Assembly: GCA_965533275.1 (NCBI GenBank)
Contig: CBESWG010000044.1
Span: 1-24,667, forward strand
Source of the DNA: JAUXEH01 sp965533275
GTDB lineage: Bacteria > Acidobacteriota > Aminicenantia > Aminicenantales > Aminicenantaceae
Length of the DNA: 24,667 nt
Direction of reading: 5' to 3'
Position 1 is the stretch's first letter. Each line of letters begins with the position of its first letter. Shown piece after piece: positions 1 through 7,695 of the stretch. The notes beneath the pieces are model-generated. The model did no database searches and was not told the DNA's origin. It saw only the letters and a list, made by a program, of their open reading frames with translations. Position numbers and translations under genes: made by a program.

Positions 1-306
1 GCTTGATTGACAATATGGGCTAATCTGAGAATGCTTTTTTCGAGAGCTTTTCTTAGCTGGCGGAGGGGGCGGTGGAGGAGGAGGTGGGGGGGGCGCGAGA
101 AAGGCGCTGTAAACCTCAACATCAGGGAGGTTGGAGGTGTTCATCAGGGGGATGACGATAGCAGCGAGAACCAGGCTCGCATGGAACAGAAAAGCGATGG
201 GAAAAGCGATAGCCTTGCGGGCCATACCTCTTTCGCCGCTGATAAAAGAATCCTTGAATATTTTGGGGGGTTGATTGCTTTTTTGCGGCTTAGCGTGTTC
301 AGCCAT
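1..306 (-). CDS. tonB: TonB-like energy transducer, N-terminal part (cut by window edge)
   Basis: The frame is open from an ATG at 306 to the window edge, giving 102 residues. It has a short Lys-rich cytoplasmic start, one hydrophobic anchor at about residues 30-52, and twelve consecutive prolines at about residues 72-83. A Lys/Arg/Ser-rich stretch follows. This is the usual N-terminal layout of TonB: an inner-membrane anchor followed by a Pro-rich periplasmic spacer. TonB passes proton-motive force to outer-membrane receptors. The C-terminal domain that touches the receptor lies outside the window, so the family call rests on architecture. An AGAGG ribosome site lies about 8 nt before the ATG. 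The gene starts 70 nt after the secF stop in the same direction and may be the last gene of that operon. The last dozen visible codons look less typical, so an end-of-contig error is possible. Confidence 0.72.
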   Translation of the reverse strand, partial: MAEHAKPQKSNQPPKIFKDSFISGERGMARKAIAFPIAFLFHASLVLAAIVIPLMNTSNLPDVEVYSAFLAPPPPPPPPPPPPAKKSSRKKHSQISPYCQSS

Positions 307-376
307 TTGCTTACCTCTGAATGGATTAAATCAAGTGTCAGTATAAAGCATCGCAGCCCAATATACAAGCAAAATA

Positions 377-1543
377 TCAGCTTCGGCCCATGCCTTTTTT
401 GGGCTTGAAGATTTTTTTCCAGAATAACAGGATCGAGCACGATTGGTAGATAGAAGAGTAGGTTCCGATGACCACACCGATCATCATAGTAAAGGCAAAA
501 TCATTGATCACCTCACCCCCGAAGAAGAAGAGTGCGGCCACGGTCAGGAAAGTGGTTCCTGACGTGATGATGGTGCGGCTCAGGGTCTGGTTGATGCTGA
601 CATTCAGCAGATCCTCGAATTTGTGCTTGCGCATGGTCTTGAGGTTGTCCCGCACGCGGTCGAAGATGACGATGGTGTCGTTCAGTGAATATCCGACCAG
701 GGTCATGATCGCCGCGATCACTGGGAGGTTCATTTCGCGATTGGTGAGCGAGAAAATGGTCATGGTGATCAGCACGTCGTGCGCCAGGGTCATAATGGCG
801 GACACTCCATAGGCATACTGGAAGCGGATGCCGATGTAGATCAGCATGCCCAGCAGGGCCCAGATGGTGGCCTGGGTGGCCTTCTGCCTGAGATCGTGCC
901 CGACCTGTGGCCCCACAGATTCTCGTGCGAGGACGGCCAGGCGGCTCAGGTAGGTGTTTTCTTTGAAAAACGTCAGGATCTCGGGGGTCATGCCCTCGAT
1001 CTGCTCCAGTTGGGAAGGATCCTGGATGATCCCCATGAATTCCTGGGAGTTCCGCAGGTCCACCACTTTGTTGGCGATATCTGCGGCCTGTTCCGGGAAC
1101 TGTGTGCTCATCAGGTTGGTCAGGCTCGTCTTGTCGATGGCATTGAGGTCGGTGGCCCCATCCTCGAGGACGCGCCGTTCGTCTTCACCGCGCAGGGCGT
1201 CAACTACCGTCTGGGCCAGGATCTCATGGGCCTCGATCTCGCCTTCGACCTCTTCAGATTCGGGCATGGCGCGAATGAGGAACTCCCGGCCGGAGGTCCC
1301 CACCTCCTGGATCCGGCTCTTGTCGACACCTTCATCGTTCAGCGTGGAACGGACTTCCGCGATCGCGACCTGGTTGCTGAAAATCACACGGACCAGGGCT
1401 CCTCCCTGGAAATCGATGCCCTGTGTGACCCCCTTGCCCATGGTGAAGTTCAGGATGCCGACGAGGATGATGGCTCCCGAAAAAGCCAGAGCGATGTATT
1501 TGTATTTGAGGAACGGGATGTTGGTCTTTTTTATAAACTGCAT
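377..1543 (-). CDS. secF: Protein translocase subunit SecF, with enlarged periplasmic domain
   Basis: SecF is an inner-membrane partner of SecD. Together they use proton-motive force to help pull proteins through SecYEG. Visible marks are TM1 at about residues 16-35, the GIDFQGG motif at 42-48, and a conserved VGPQVG entry to the membrane domain near 210. The hallmark VGYSLNDTIVIFDRVR lies at 283-298, followed by more membrane helices and a basic tail. The protein has 388 residues against about 320 in E. coli. The surplus, roughly 80 residues, sits between the first periplasmic fold and TM2 (about residues 95-200) and is acidic and predicted helical. The start is one nucleotide after the secD stop, so translational coupling is likely. 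The ATG has no clear ribosome site of its own. Confidence 0.97.
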   Translation of the reverse strand: MQFIKKTNIPFLKYKYIALAFSGAIILVGILNFTMGKGVTQGIDFQGGALVRVIFSNQVAIAEVRSTLNDEGVDKSRIQEVGTSGREFLIRAMPESEEVEGEIEAHEILAQTVVDALRGEDERRVLEDGATDLNAIDKTSLTNLMSTQFPEQAADIANKVVDLRNSQEFMGIIQDPSQLEQIEGMTPEILTFFKENTYLSRLAVLARESVGPQVGHDLRQKATQATIWALLGMLIYIGIRFQYAYGVSAIMTLAHDVLITMTIFSLTNREMNLPVIAAIMTLVGYSLNDTIVIFDRVRDNLKTMRKHKFEDLLNVSINQTLSRTIITSGTTFLTVAALFFFGGEVINDFAFTMMIGVVIGTYSSIYQSCSILLFWKKIFKPKKGMGRS

Positions 1544-1544
1544 T

Positions 1545-3104
1545 TTAGATACTCAACTTTTCGACTTTTTTGCGCTTGGAAAATGCAAGATCGAAGATCA
1601 ACCTCGAAACGAAAATGGCGGTGAACATGCTGGCCGAGATGCCGATGATCAAGGTCACGGCGAATCCCCGGATGGGACCCGTACCGAACTGGAACAGGAA
1701 AATAGCCGCGATGATGGTGGTGACGTTGGCGTCCAGGATGGTCCTGAACGCACGGGAAAATCCCGAGGAGATCGAACTCAATACGTTTTTTCCTTGGGCC
1801 AGTTCCTCACGGATGCGTTCGAACACCAGGACATTGGCGTCCACGGCCATCCCCACCGTCAGGATGATACCCGCGATGCCGGGCAGTGTCAGGCTGGCAC
1901 CAAAATATGCCAGCATTCCCATCAGGATAAGGATGTTGAGCGCCAGGGCCAACACCGCGTTCAGTCCGGCCAGGCGGTAGTAGAACACCATAAAGATCAT
2001 GACCAGGACCAGTGCCATCAGGATGGACATGAGACCCCTTCGGATGGAATCCGCGCCCAGGGAGGGCCCGATGGTCCTGTCTTCCAGGTATTTCACGCTG
2101 GCCGGCATGGCACCAGACCGGAGCATCATGGAGATCGTGTCGGCCTGTTCGATGGTGAAGTTGCCGTGGATCATGGTGCTCGAAGTGGCGGGGATGCGTT
2201 CCCGGATGTTGGCCACCTCCACGATCGTTTTATCCAGAACGATGGCCATGGGTTTCCCCACATTCTCGGCCGTCATCTTCTCGAAGCGCTTGCCCGGATC
2301 CGGGTGCAGCGTGAAGGAGACGGCGGGCTTGTTCCATTCGTCCTGGGAGCGGCGGGCATTGCGCAGGTCGTTCCCCGTGATCTCAGACACGTTCGAGACC
2401 AGGTACCAACCTCCTTCCGTATGTTCTGCGTCTCCCCGCATCACCTCCATGTCGTCCGGTACCACGCCGCCGTGGCTGGCCAGGAGTGTCTCCCTGTCCA
2501 TCTCGGCCCCCGCCTGAACCAGGCGGAACTCCAGCAGGGCCGTGGTTTTCAGGATATCCTTGACCCGTTCGGGATCCTCTACACCTGGAAGCTCGACGAT
2601 GATGCGGTCTCCGCTCAGGCCCTGCCGCTGGATCGTCGGCTCGGTAAGGCCCAGTTCGTTGACGCGGTTTTCGATGGTCTCCAAAGCCTGCTGCACCGAT
2701 GCGTTGCGCAGGTAGAAATCCGAGCCCGATTTCAGGGACAAGAAAAAGGACCCACCCCGGACCGAGTAATCCCACTCACGAAAATAGTCGTCCAGCATGT
2801 CCCGGACCGCCCGTTCCTGCTCCGGGTCGAACTCCTGGATGACGAACTCCCCGATCTGACCCTCCCGTTTGGACACGGAGGTATAGGTGATGTTTTCTTT
2901 CTGCAGCTCTTCCCTAAGGCTGAGCACAGCCTGGTCGGTCTCGTAGGTGATGGCGTCATCTGTTATGACCTGGAGCACGAGGTGCATCCCGCCCTGCAGA
3001 TCCAGTCCATAATGGATCTTCTCGCTGGGCGGGTAGGCCAGGTAGGTGCACAGAGCGATGACCGCTATGACCAGGACGACTTTCCAACGAAGGTTCTTTT
3101 TCAT
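1545..3104 (-). CDS. secD: Protein translocase subunit SecD
   Basis: SecD is the larger half of the proton-driven SecDF export motor in the inner membrane. It has an N-terminal TM at about residues 7-23 and the family GLDLQGG motif at 33-39. A large periplasmic part (about 45-340) includes the ENRVNELGLTEP segment of the P1 fold. Five further TM helices span 355-505. The TM4 signature is GMAVDANVLVFERIREE at 418-434, whose Asp is needed for proton coupling in the family. The 519 residues are normal for non-enteric SecD. The ATG at 3104 follows a good AAGGAAGGA ribosome site. yajC lies 66 nt upstream and secF follows at once, giving the classic tgt-yajC-secD-secF order. Confidence 0.98.
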   Translation of the reverse strand: MKKNLRWKVVLVIAVIALCTYLAYPPSEKIHYGLDLQGGMHLVLQVITDDAITYETDQAVLSLREELQKENITYTSVSKREGQIGEFVIQEFDPEQERAVRDMLDDYFREWDYSVRGGSFFLSLKSGSDFYLRNASVQQALETIENRVNELGLTEPTIQRQGLSGDRIIVELPGVEDPERVKDILKTTALLEFRLVQAGAEMDRETLLASHGGVVPDDMEVMRGDAEHTEGGWYLVSNVSEITGNDLRNARRSQDEWNKPAVSFTLHPDPGKRFEKMTAENVGKPMAIVLDKTIVEVANIRERIPATSSTMIHGNFTIEQADTISMMLRSGAMPASVKYLEDRTIGPSLGADSIRRGLMSILMALVLVMIFMVFYYRLAGLNAVLALALNILILMGMLAYFGASLTLPGIAGIILTVGMAVDANVLVFERIREELAQGKNVLSSISSGFSRAFRTILDANVTTIIAAIFLFQFGTGPIRGFAVTLIIGISASMFTAIFVSRLIFDLAFSKRKKVEKLSI

Positions 3105-3170
3105 AGTCCTTCCTTTATCATCATATTGTGAATCCCGTGGATTGTTCCCGGGCCGGGTTAAAGACGAGGG

Positions 3171-3506
3171 CTATTTGGCCTCGGTCTTGGCTCCCACAAT
3201 GACAGCAATAGCATTCTTGGTGATGTCGATCTTGGTGTTGGATGCGATCCTCAGCTCGATCTTGTCTTCCTGAACGCCCATGATCGTGCCGTGGATACCG
3301 CCGGATGTGATGATCTTGTCACCCGGCTTCAGCTGCTCCACCATCCCCTGGTGCTTTTTCTGTTTGGTCCGCTGGGGGCGGATGAGCAGAAAGTAGAAGA
3401 TGACAAAGACCAGGGCAAAGGGCAGAAGTGCCGTCAGCATGCTTCCGCCGGCCGGAGCCTGGCCCTGCTGCTGTGCCATGAGTGAGGCAAAATTTGCTAG
3501 TATCAT
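3171..3506 (-). CDS. yajC: Preprotein translocase subunit YajC
   Basis: YajC is a small single-span inner-membrane protein that co-purifies with SecDF-YidC. The 111-residue product has a hydrophobic helix at about 23-42 ending in the conserved LIRPQRTKQKK. After it come a LKPGDKIITSGGIHGTI block and a C-terminal beta-rich part, as in typical YajC. The ATG at 3506 follows an AAGGA site at 11-nt spacing. A later Met at residue 10 lacks a good site. The gene lies 14 nt downstream of tgt and 66 nt upstream of secD, inside the same minus-strand operon. Confidence 0.97.
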   Translation of the reverse strand: MILANFASLMAQQQGQAPAGGSMLTALLPFALVFVIFYFLLIRPQRTKQKKHQGMVEQLKPGDKIITSGGIHGTIMGVQEDKIELRIASNTKIDITKNAIAVIVGAKTEAK

Positions 3507-3520
3507 ACTGATATGTCCTT

Positions 3521-4636
3521 TTATTTATTGGATTTAGCGACAATTTCTTCGTAAAGATCCTCTAGCGAATTGATCTGAATAGCTTGCCGAATTTTGCGGA
3601 GGATGTCAAGGGTAAAGTGCAGGTTGTGGATGGTGTTGAGTATTGCAGAACTGATTTCGTTTCTTTCATATAGGTGCCGGAGATAGGCGCGCGAAAAATT
3701 GCGGCACGTGTAGCAGCCGCAGCCTTCGTCCAGCGGGCGGGGATCGTCCACGTATTTTGCATTCTTGATCACGATCCTGCCCTGGTGTGTGAAGAGCGTC
3801 CCATTGCGCGCATTGCGTGTGGGCAGTACACAGTCGAAAAGATCTACGCCACGCCGGACTCCCTCGATGATATCCTTTACATAGCCGATCCCCATGAGAT
3901 AGCGCGGCTTGTCTGCCGGCAGGAGCTTGCAGGAGCGTCCGACGATTTCCATGAATTGGGACTTGGGTTCACCGATCCCCAATCCTCCGAGCGCATATCC
4001 ATCGAACCCCACCTCGACCAGCTCGGTGATGCTCTGCTCCCTGAGTTCCCAATGGATTCCGCCCTGGCAGATCCCCCAGAGCTGCTGCTCTGTATCAAGG
4101 CCCAGAAAATGCTCCCGGGACCGGCGGCCCCAGAGGGTAGTGAGGTCTACCGCCTCCTGCATCTTTTCCTTGGGAGCCGGGTAGTGGACGAAGTAGTCGA
4201 GCTGCATCATGATGTCCGTCCCCAGGGTTATCTGAAGGTCCACGACATCCTCCGGGGAGAGGAAGATCTTGCTGCCATCGAGATGGGAAGCGAAGTGTAC
4301 CCCTTCCTTCTTGACCTTGGCCAGCGGGGACAAGCTGTAGATCTGGAAGCCCCCGCTGTCCGAGAGCAGGGGCCTGTCCCAGGACATGAAGGAGTGGAGG
4401 CCACCCTGGTTCCGGATGATATCCAGGCCCGGCCTGAGGTACAGGTGGTAGGCGTTGACAAGAATGAACTGAGCATCCAGGTCCTTGACCTGCGCATGGG
4501 TGAGGCCCTTGACCGATGCCTGGCTCCCGACAGGGGCGAACGCCGGGGTCTGGATCGTGCCGTGTGGGGTGTGGAGTTGCCCGAGGCGGGCTGGGGAGCC
4601 CTCGTGTTGGGTCAGGACTTCGAATGAATTATTCAA
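3521..4636 (-). CDS. tgt: Queuine/preQ1 tRNA-guanine transglycosylase
   Basis: Tgt swaps guanine-34 for the queuosine precursor preQ1 in GUN-anticodon tRNAs (Tyr, His, Asn, Asp). The active-site Asp is in SDSGGFQ (D93), and the nucleophile Asp is in DCVLPTRNARNG (D268). The zinc site is CGCYTC (C306, C308, C311) with H337 in NTIHN. The 371-residue length is typical. The start appears to be TTG at 4636: an in-frame stop lies a few codons upstream and no ATG or GTG precedes the conserved N-terminal strand. The gene begins 7 nt after the lepB stop, so coupling to lepB is likely. No queuosine biosynthesis gene is seen nearby in the window. Confidence 0.98.
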   Translation of the reverse strand: MNNSFEVLTQHEGSPARLGQLHTPHGTIQTPAFAPVGSQASVKGLTHAQVKDLDAQFILVNAYHLYLRPGLDIIRNQGGLHSFMSWDRPLLSDSGGFQIYSLSPLAKVKKEGVHFASHLDGSKIFLSPEDVVDLQITLGTDIMMQLDYFVHYPAPKEKMQEAVDLTTLWGRRSREHFLGLDTEQQLWGICQGGIHWELREQSITELVEVGFDGYALGGLGIGEPKSQFMEIVGRSCKLLPADKPRYLMGIGYVKDIIEGVRRGVDLFDCVLPTRNARNGTLFTHQGRIVIKNAKYVDDPRPLDEGCGCYTCRNFSRAYLRHLYERNEISSAILNTIHNLHFTLDILRKIRQAIQINSLEDLYEEIVAKSNK

Positions 4637-4643
4637 AAGGTCG

Positions 4644-5354
4644 TCACTTCACCGTGTGCAGGATGCGGTTCAGGCGAGCCTTGGTGATGAAGCGGCCGAA
4701 TTTATTCACTCTCTCCCGGGCGCTGTTCTTGAGATAGGCGTCGCGCTCGGCATCATAGGAGAAGTAGATGACCCATGGTCTCCCCTTAATGTAGTCGAGG
4801 GGGAGGAATCCCCAGTAGCGGCTGTCCTGGCTGTTGTCCCGGTTGTCCCCCATGGCGAAACAGTGCCCCTCGGGCACGCGCATGGGGCCGAAATTGTCTC
4901 GGGTCCGGATCCCGTACTCGTACTCGCTCGCTCCTGGCAGGATCTGGCGGTCGCTGTGGACCTTGTAGTTCTCGGCCATGGGGACATCGTTCACAAAAAC
5001 CTGCTTGTCCTTGATCTCGACGATGTCCCCCTCCATGGCAATGATCCGCTTGACAAAATCCTTGGTCAGGTCCTGGGGGAACCGGAAGACGATGATGTCC
5101 TTGTGTTCCAGGTTTTTCTTGGGCAGGATGTATTCCTCGAGCGGCAGGATAGGCTTGGCATAGGCGAACTTGTTGACCAGTAGAAAATCACCAACGAGGA
5201 GGGTTTTTTCCATGGATCCCGTGGGGATCTGGAACGCCTGGACTACGAAGGTCATGACAAAGAACACGAAAACGGCGGTCTCGGCGATGAGCTCGAAATA
5301 TTCCCGGAATACGCTCTGGTTGCGCGGTTTCTTCTCTTTCTTCTTTTTAGCCAT
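4644..5354 (-). CDS. lepB: Signal peptidase I (first copy)
   Basis: This is a type I leader peptidase (S26 family). It cleaves signal peptides on the outer face of the inner membrane, which suits its place in a Sec operon. There is a very basic N-terminus (KKKKEKK), one TM anchor at about residues 23-40, and the catalytic Ser in PTGSMEK (S47). The general base Lys is in DFVKRIIAMEGD (K102), followed by the family box MGDNRDNSQDSRYWG near 168-182. The start at 5354 is one nucleotide after the menA stop and gives 236 residues. A GTG seven codons upstream would overlap menA and is less likely. A close paralogue is encoded on the plus strand at 7696-8409. Confidence 0.96.
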   Translation of the reverse strand: MAKKKKEKKPRNQSVFREYFELIAETAVFVFFVMTFVVQAFQIPTGSMEKTLLVGDFLLVNKFAYAKPILPLEEYILPKKNLEHKDIIVFRFPQDLTKDFVKRIIAMEGDIVEIKDKQVFVNDVPMAENYKVHSDRQILPGASEYEYGIRTRDNFGPMRVPEGHCFAMGDNRDNSQDSRYWGFLPLDYIKGRPWVIYFSYDAERDAYLKNSARERVNKFGRFITKARLNRILHTVK

Positions 5355-5355
5355 G

Positions 5356-6264
5356 TCAGATAAAGAATGATACACTCAACAGGACCAAAAAGACAAGGTT
5401 CAGCAGAATCGTTGATTTGACAGCTCCCATGAAAACCCCCCAGTCTCCCAGGCTTTTACTGCCGATCCGGTATGCCTGGATGGGCATCAGGAGGGTCAGG
5501 CCCACGGCCAGGGACCAGAGGGGAAAGCGGTCCAGCAGTACACCGGCCAGGACCACACCGAAACAGGCAAAGGCCAGGAAGAGGTAGATCACCAGTGCCG
5601 CCCTGTTTCCGAAGAGGATCACCCAGGTCTTCCTGCCCGTGGTGGCGTCCGCGTCCTGGTCTGCGAATTCATTGATCAGCAGAACAAGCGTCGTCAGGAT
5701 GCCCGAGGGTATGGAGACGATGAAGGGCCACCAGGACGTGAGTGCCTGAGCTTGGACATAGAAGGCGCCCAGGACGACGAGGGGGCCCCAGGCCAGGAAT
5801 ATTGCGATCTCTCCCAGGCCTTTATTGACCAGGCGCAAAGGGAATCCGTTGTAGCTGTAGATCAGGATGAATCCGGCGATCCCGAACAGGAGAATCCAAT
5901 TGCCGGGAGTGGTGAAGTTGAGGAAGAGCCCGATTGCAGAGCCGAGGGCGGCGAAAACCAGGGATACACCTATGGCCTTGCGGGGAGACACCTGACCGTC
6001 CAGTATCATGCGGCTCCCGCCGGAAAAGGGGCTGGTGCCGCTGAGGTTAGCGGCGTCGTTGCCGCTCTTGAAGTCAAAGTAGTCGTTGGCGACGTTGGTG
6101 GCGATGTGGAAGAAAATGGAGCCCAGCAGGGCCAGGACAAAGTTAAGGACATGGAACTGTCCTGAGACATAGTACCCGTAGGCCGTGCCCAGTAACACGC
6201 CTCCGATGGTGACGGTCATGAACGGCAGCCGTAACAGCGCTACAATCGATTTTCCCTGACTCAT
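5356..6264 (-). CDS. menA: UbiA-family prenyltransferase, probably MenA (DHNA polyprenyltransferase)
   Basis: This is an integral-membrane prenyltransferase. MenA attaches a polyprenyl chain to 1,4-dihydroxy-2-naphthoate, the step that makes demethylmenaquinone. The first Asp-rich motif is NDYFDFKSGND (about 60-70). The second is NEFADQDAD (about 198-206). These bind Mg-diphosphate in the UbiA family. About eight or nine hydrophobic helices run along the 302 residues. MenA is preferred over UbiA or chlorophyll-type enzymes because of the NVANDYFDF and SGGSRMI blocks, but substrate cannot be fixed from sequence alone. The start has a strong GGAGGAAGCG site. It is the first gene of the minus-strand operon and lepB follows after one nucleotide. 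Confidence 0.88.
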   Translation of the reverse strand: MSQGKSIVALLRLPFMTVTIGGVLLGTAYGYYVSGQFHVLNFVLALLGSIFFHIATNVANDYFDFKSGNDAANLSGTSPFSGGSRMILDGQVSPRKAIGVSLVFAALGSAIGLFLNFTTPGNWILLFGIAGFILIYSYNGFPLRLVNKGLGEIAIFLAWGPLVVLGAFYVQAQALTSWWPFIVSIPSGILTTLVLLINEFADQDADATTGRKTWVILFGNRAALVIYLFLAFACFGVVLAGVLLDRFPLWSLAVGLTLLMPIQAYRIGSKSLGDWGVFMGAVKSTILLNLVFLVLLSVSFFI

Positions 6265-6297
6265 CGCTTCCTCCAGGTACTCTAACTATCTAATATG

Positions 6298-6337
6298 ATA
6301 ACCGGGTTATTATATGGATTTTCTGTAATTATGCAAA
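6298..6337 (-). promoter_or_regulatory. Candidate sigma-70 promoter with palindrome, upstream of menA
   Basis: On the minus strand a perfect TATAAT occupies 6314-6309. A weak TTG-containing -35 lies 16-17 nt upstream. A 13-nt palindrome, ATAACC-G-GGTTAT, covers 6298-6310 and touches the -10 and the expected start of transcription. That is where a repressor would sit. The position fits a promoter for the menA-lepB-tgt-yajC-secDF operon. No regulator is identified. Confidence 0.45.
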
Positions 6338-6383
6338 CACGACAACGTCTGACGGAGTCGAGGCCTATGTCATTGCGGCGGCA

Positions 6384-7463
6384 TCAGGTGGAGAAGCGGA
6401 AGAAGATGACGTCCCCGTCCTGCACCGGATAGGTCTTCCCCTCCAGGCGGACGGCCGCCTTTTCCCGTGCGGCCTGGAATGAGCCATGATCGAGGAGCTC
6501 ATTCCAGGGGGTCACCTCGGCCCGGATGAATCCTTTCTGGATGTCCGTATGGATCTCCCCCGCCGCTTCCTGGGCCGGGGTGTCCCGCTTTATGGTCCAG
6601 GCTTTGACCTCCTCCTTCCCGATCGTGAAGAAGGTGATGACATCCAGGAGGTCATAGGAAGCCCTGAGAAACCTCGCATCGCTCAGCTCTGTCAGCCCGT
6701 ATTCATCCAAAAACAGGGCTTTTTCCGCAGCATCCAGATCCTGGATCTCCTTCTCGATCTTGCCGCAAAAGGCCAGGACGGTGGTATTTCTGGAAGTCGG
6801 GGAGTAGAATTCCTCCGGCCTGGTCAGGCGGGGGATATCCCCCTCATCGACGTTGACCATGTGAAACAGGGGCTTGGCGCTCAGGAGCGCGAAACTGCGC
6901 AGGAGTTTTTCCTCCGCCTCCGCCAGCGCGAGGTCACGCACCGGGATGTTCTGTTCGAGTTCTTGCTTCAAGCGGATCAGCAGCGTGTGCTCCCTTTCCC
7001 ATTCCGGTGTCTTGCCCCGCTTCAACTCCGCGTCAAGCTTTTCCAACCGGGCCTCTATTGACATAAGGTCGGATAGGATCATCTCCTCTTCCATACCCTT
7101 TATGTCCTGATCAGGGCTTATATGGTCACGTATATGAGGAATTGCCGGATCTCTGAAGCCGCGGGCCACATGGGCCAGGCCGTCGGCCTTGCGCAGATGG
7201 TTCAGATAGGATTCGTTCTTGATCTCGCCGAATGCCATCCCCGTCAGGTCGATGTAATCGATCTGAGCCGGTTTCTTTTGCTTGTCGGGATACAGCACGG
7301 CCAGGCTTTCGAGCCTGGGATCGGGCACGGGGCATGTCCGGCTGTGCGGCTCTTTCTTGCCGCTGTCATAGGATGTAACTTCGATGTTGGCACCGGTCAG
7401 GAGGTTGAAGAGTGTGGTCTTGCCGGTTTTGGGGAAGCCGAATATCGTGAAGTTCATGGACAT
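6384..7463 (-). CDS. ychF: YchF/OLA1-like P-loop GTPase/ATPase
   Basis: This is an Obg-related P-loop NTPase of the YchF/OLA1 branch, known to bind ribosomes and to prefer ATP. The Walker A motif is GFPKTGKTT at residues 9-17, where canonical YchF reads GLPNVGKST. A DxxG motif (DLTG) lies at 72-75. The G4 motif is the OLA1-type NVDE at 204-207. A helical coiled segment fills about 125-195. The C-terminal TGS-like domain (about 275-359) is strongly conserved, with ITFFTIGKEEVKAWTI and the closing QDGDVIFFRF. The 359 residues match YchF. The changed P-loop and low mid-region similarity suggest a divergent second family member, so ortholog status is uncertain. A Met two codons in (7457) is an alternative start; neither has a ribosome site. 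Confidence 0.85.
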   Translation of the reverse strand: MSMNFTIFGFPKTGKTTLFNLLTGANIEVTSYDSGKKEPHSRTCPVPDPRLESLAVLYPDKQKKPAQIDYIDLTGMAFGEIKNESYLNHLRKADGLAHVARGFRDPAIPHIRDHISPDQDIKGMEEEMILSDLMSIEARLEKLDAELKRGKTPEWEREHTLLIRLKQELEQNIPVRDLALAEAEEKLLRSFALLSAKPLFHMVNVDEGDIPRLTRPEEFYSPTSRNTTVLAFCGKIEKEIQDLDAAEKALFLDEYGLTELSDARFLRASYDLLDVITFFTIGKEEVKAWTIKRDTPAQEAAGEIHTDIQKGFIRAEVTPWNELLDHGSFQAAREKAAVRLEGKTYPVQDGDVIFFRFST

Positions 7464-7524
7464 CTATAATATAAGAATTTGTGGGCGGAGAGAAGGGGGA
7501 GAGAAGGTGTGTTGGGAAAAATCC

Positions 7525-7553
7525 GTTGGTTTTCCCCAGCGTGGAAAACCAAC
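7525..7553. repeat. Perfect 11-bp hairpin in the divergent ychF/lepB2 leader
   Basis: GTTGGTTTTCC at 7525-7535 pairs exactly with GGAAAACCAAC at 7543-7553 around a 7-nt loop. It lies between the divergent ychF-like gene and the second signal peptidase gene. No T-run follows, so a simple terminator is unlikely. It may be an operator or an RNA leader structure. Confidence 0.6.
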
Positions 7554-7572
7554 TCCGCGCTCGTCTTCCCTC

Positions 7573-7594
7573 TCCTCTTCCAGGAGGAAGAGGA
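7573..7594. repeat. Second perfect hairpin in the same leader
   Basis: TCCTCTTCC at 7573-7581 pairs with GGAAGAGGA at 7586-7594 around a 4-nt loop. It follows the 7525-7553 hairpin by about 20 nt and lies about 100 nt before the lepB2 start. Together they make a two-hairpin leader candidate. Confidence 0.5.
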
Positions 7595-7695
7595 ACCATG
7601 CCCGGCCATCCTCACGAGGGTGGGGGTGGAAAATAAAGGCAACGGATGCTATCATGCAGCGTATAAAGATTATGGAACACGATGATTCGGATCGG

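Noticed and set aside
954..3131. Long plus-strand reading frame of 725 codons opposite secF and secD
   Set aside because: It is the antisense shadow of two well-conserved minus-strand genes, with no ribosome site, no family resemblance and a low-complexity Arg/Ser/His/Asp composition.
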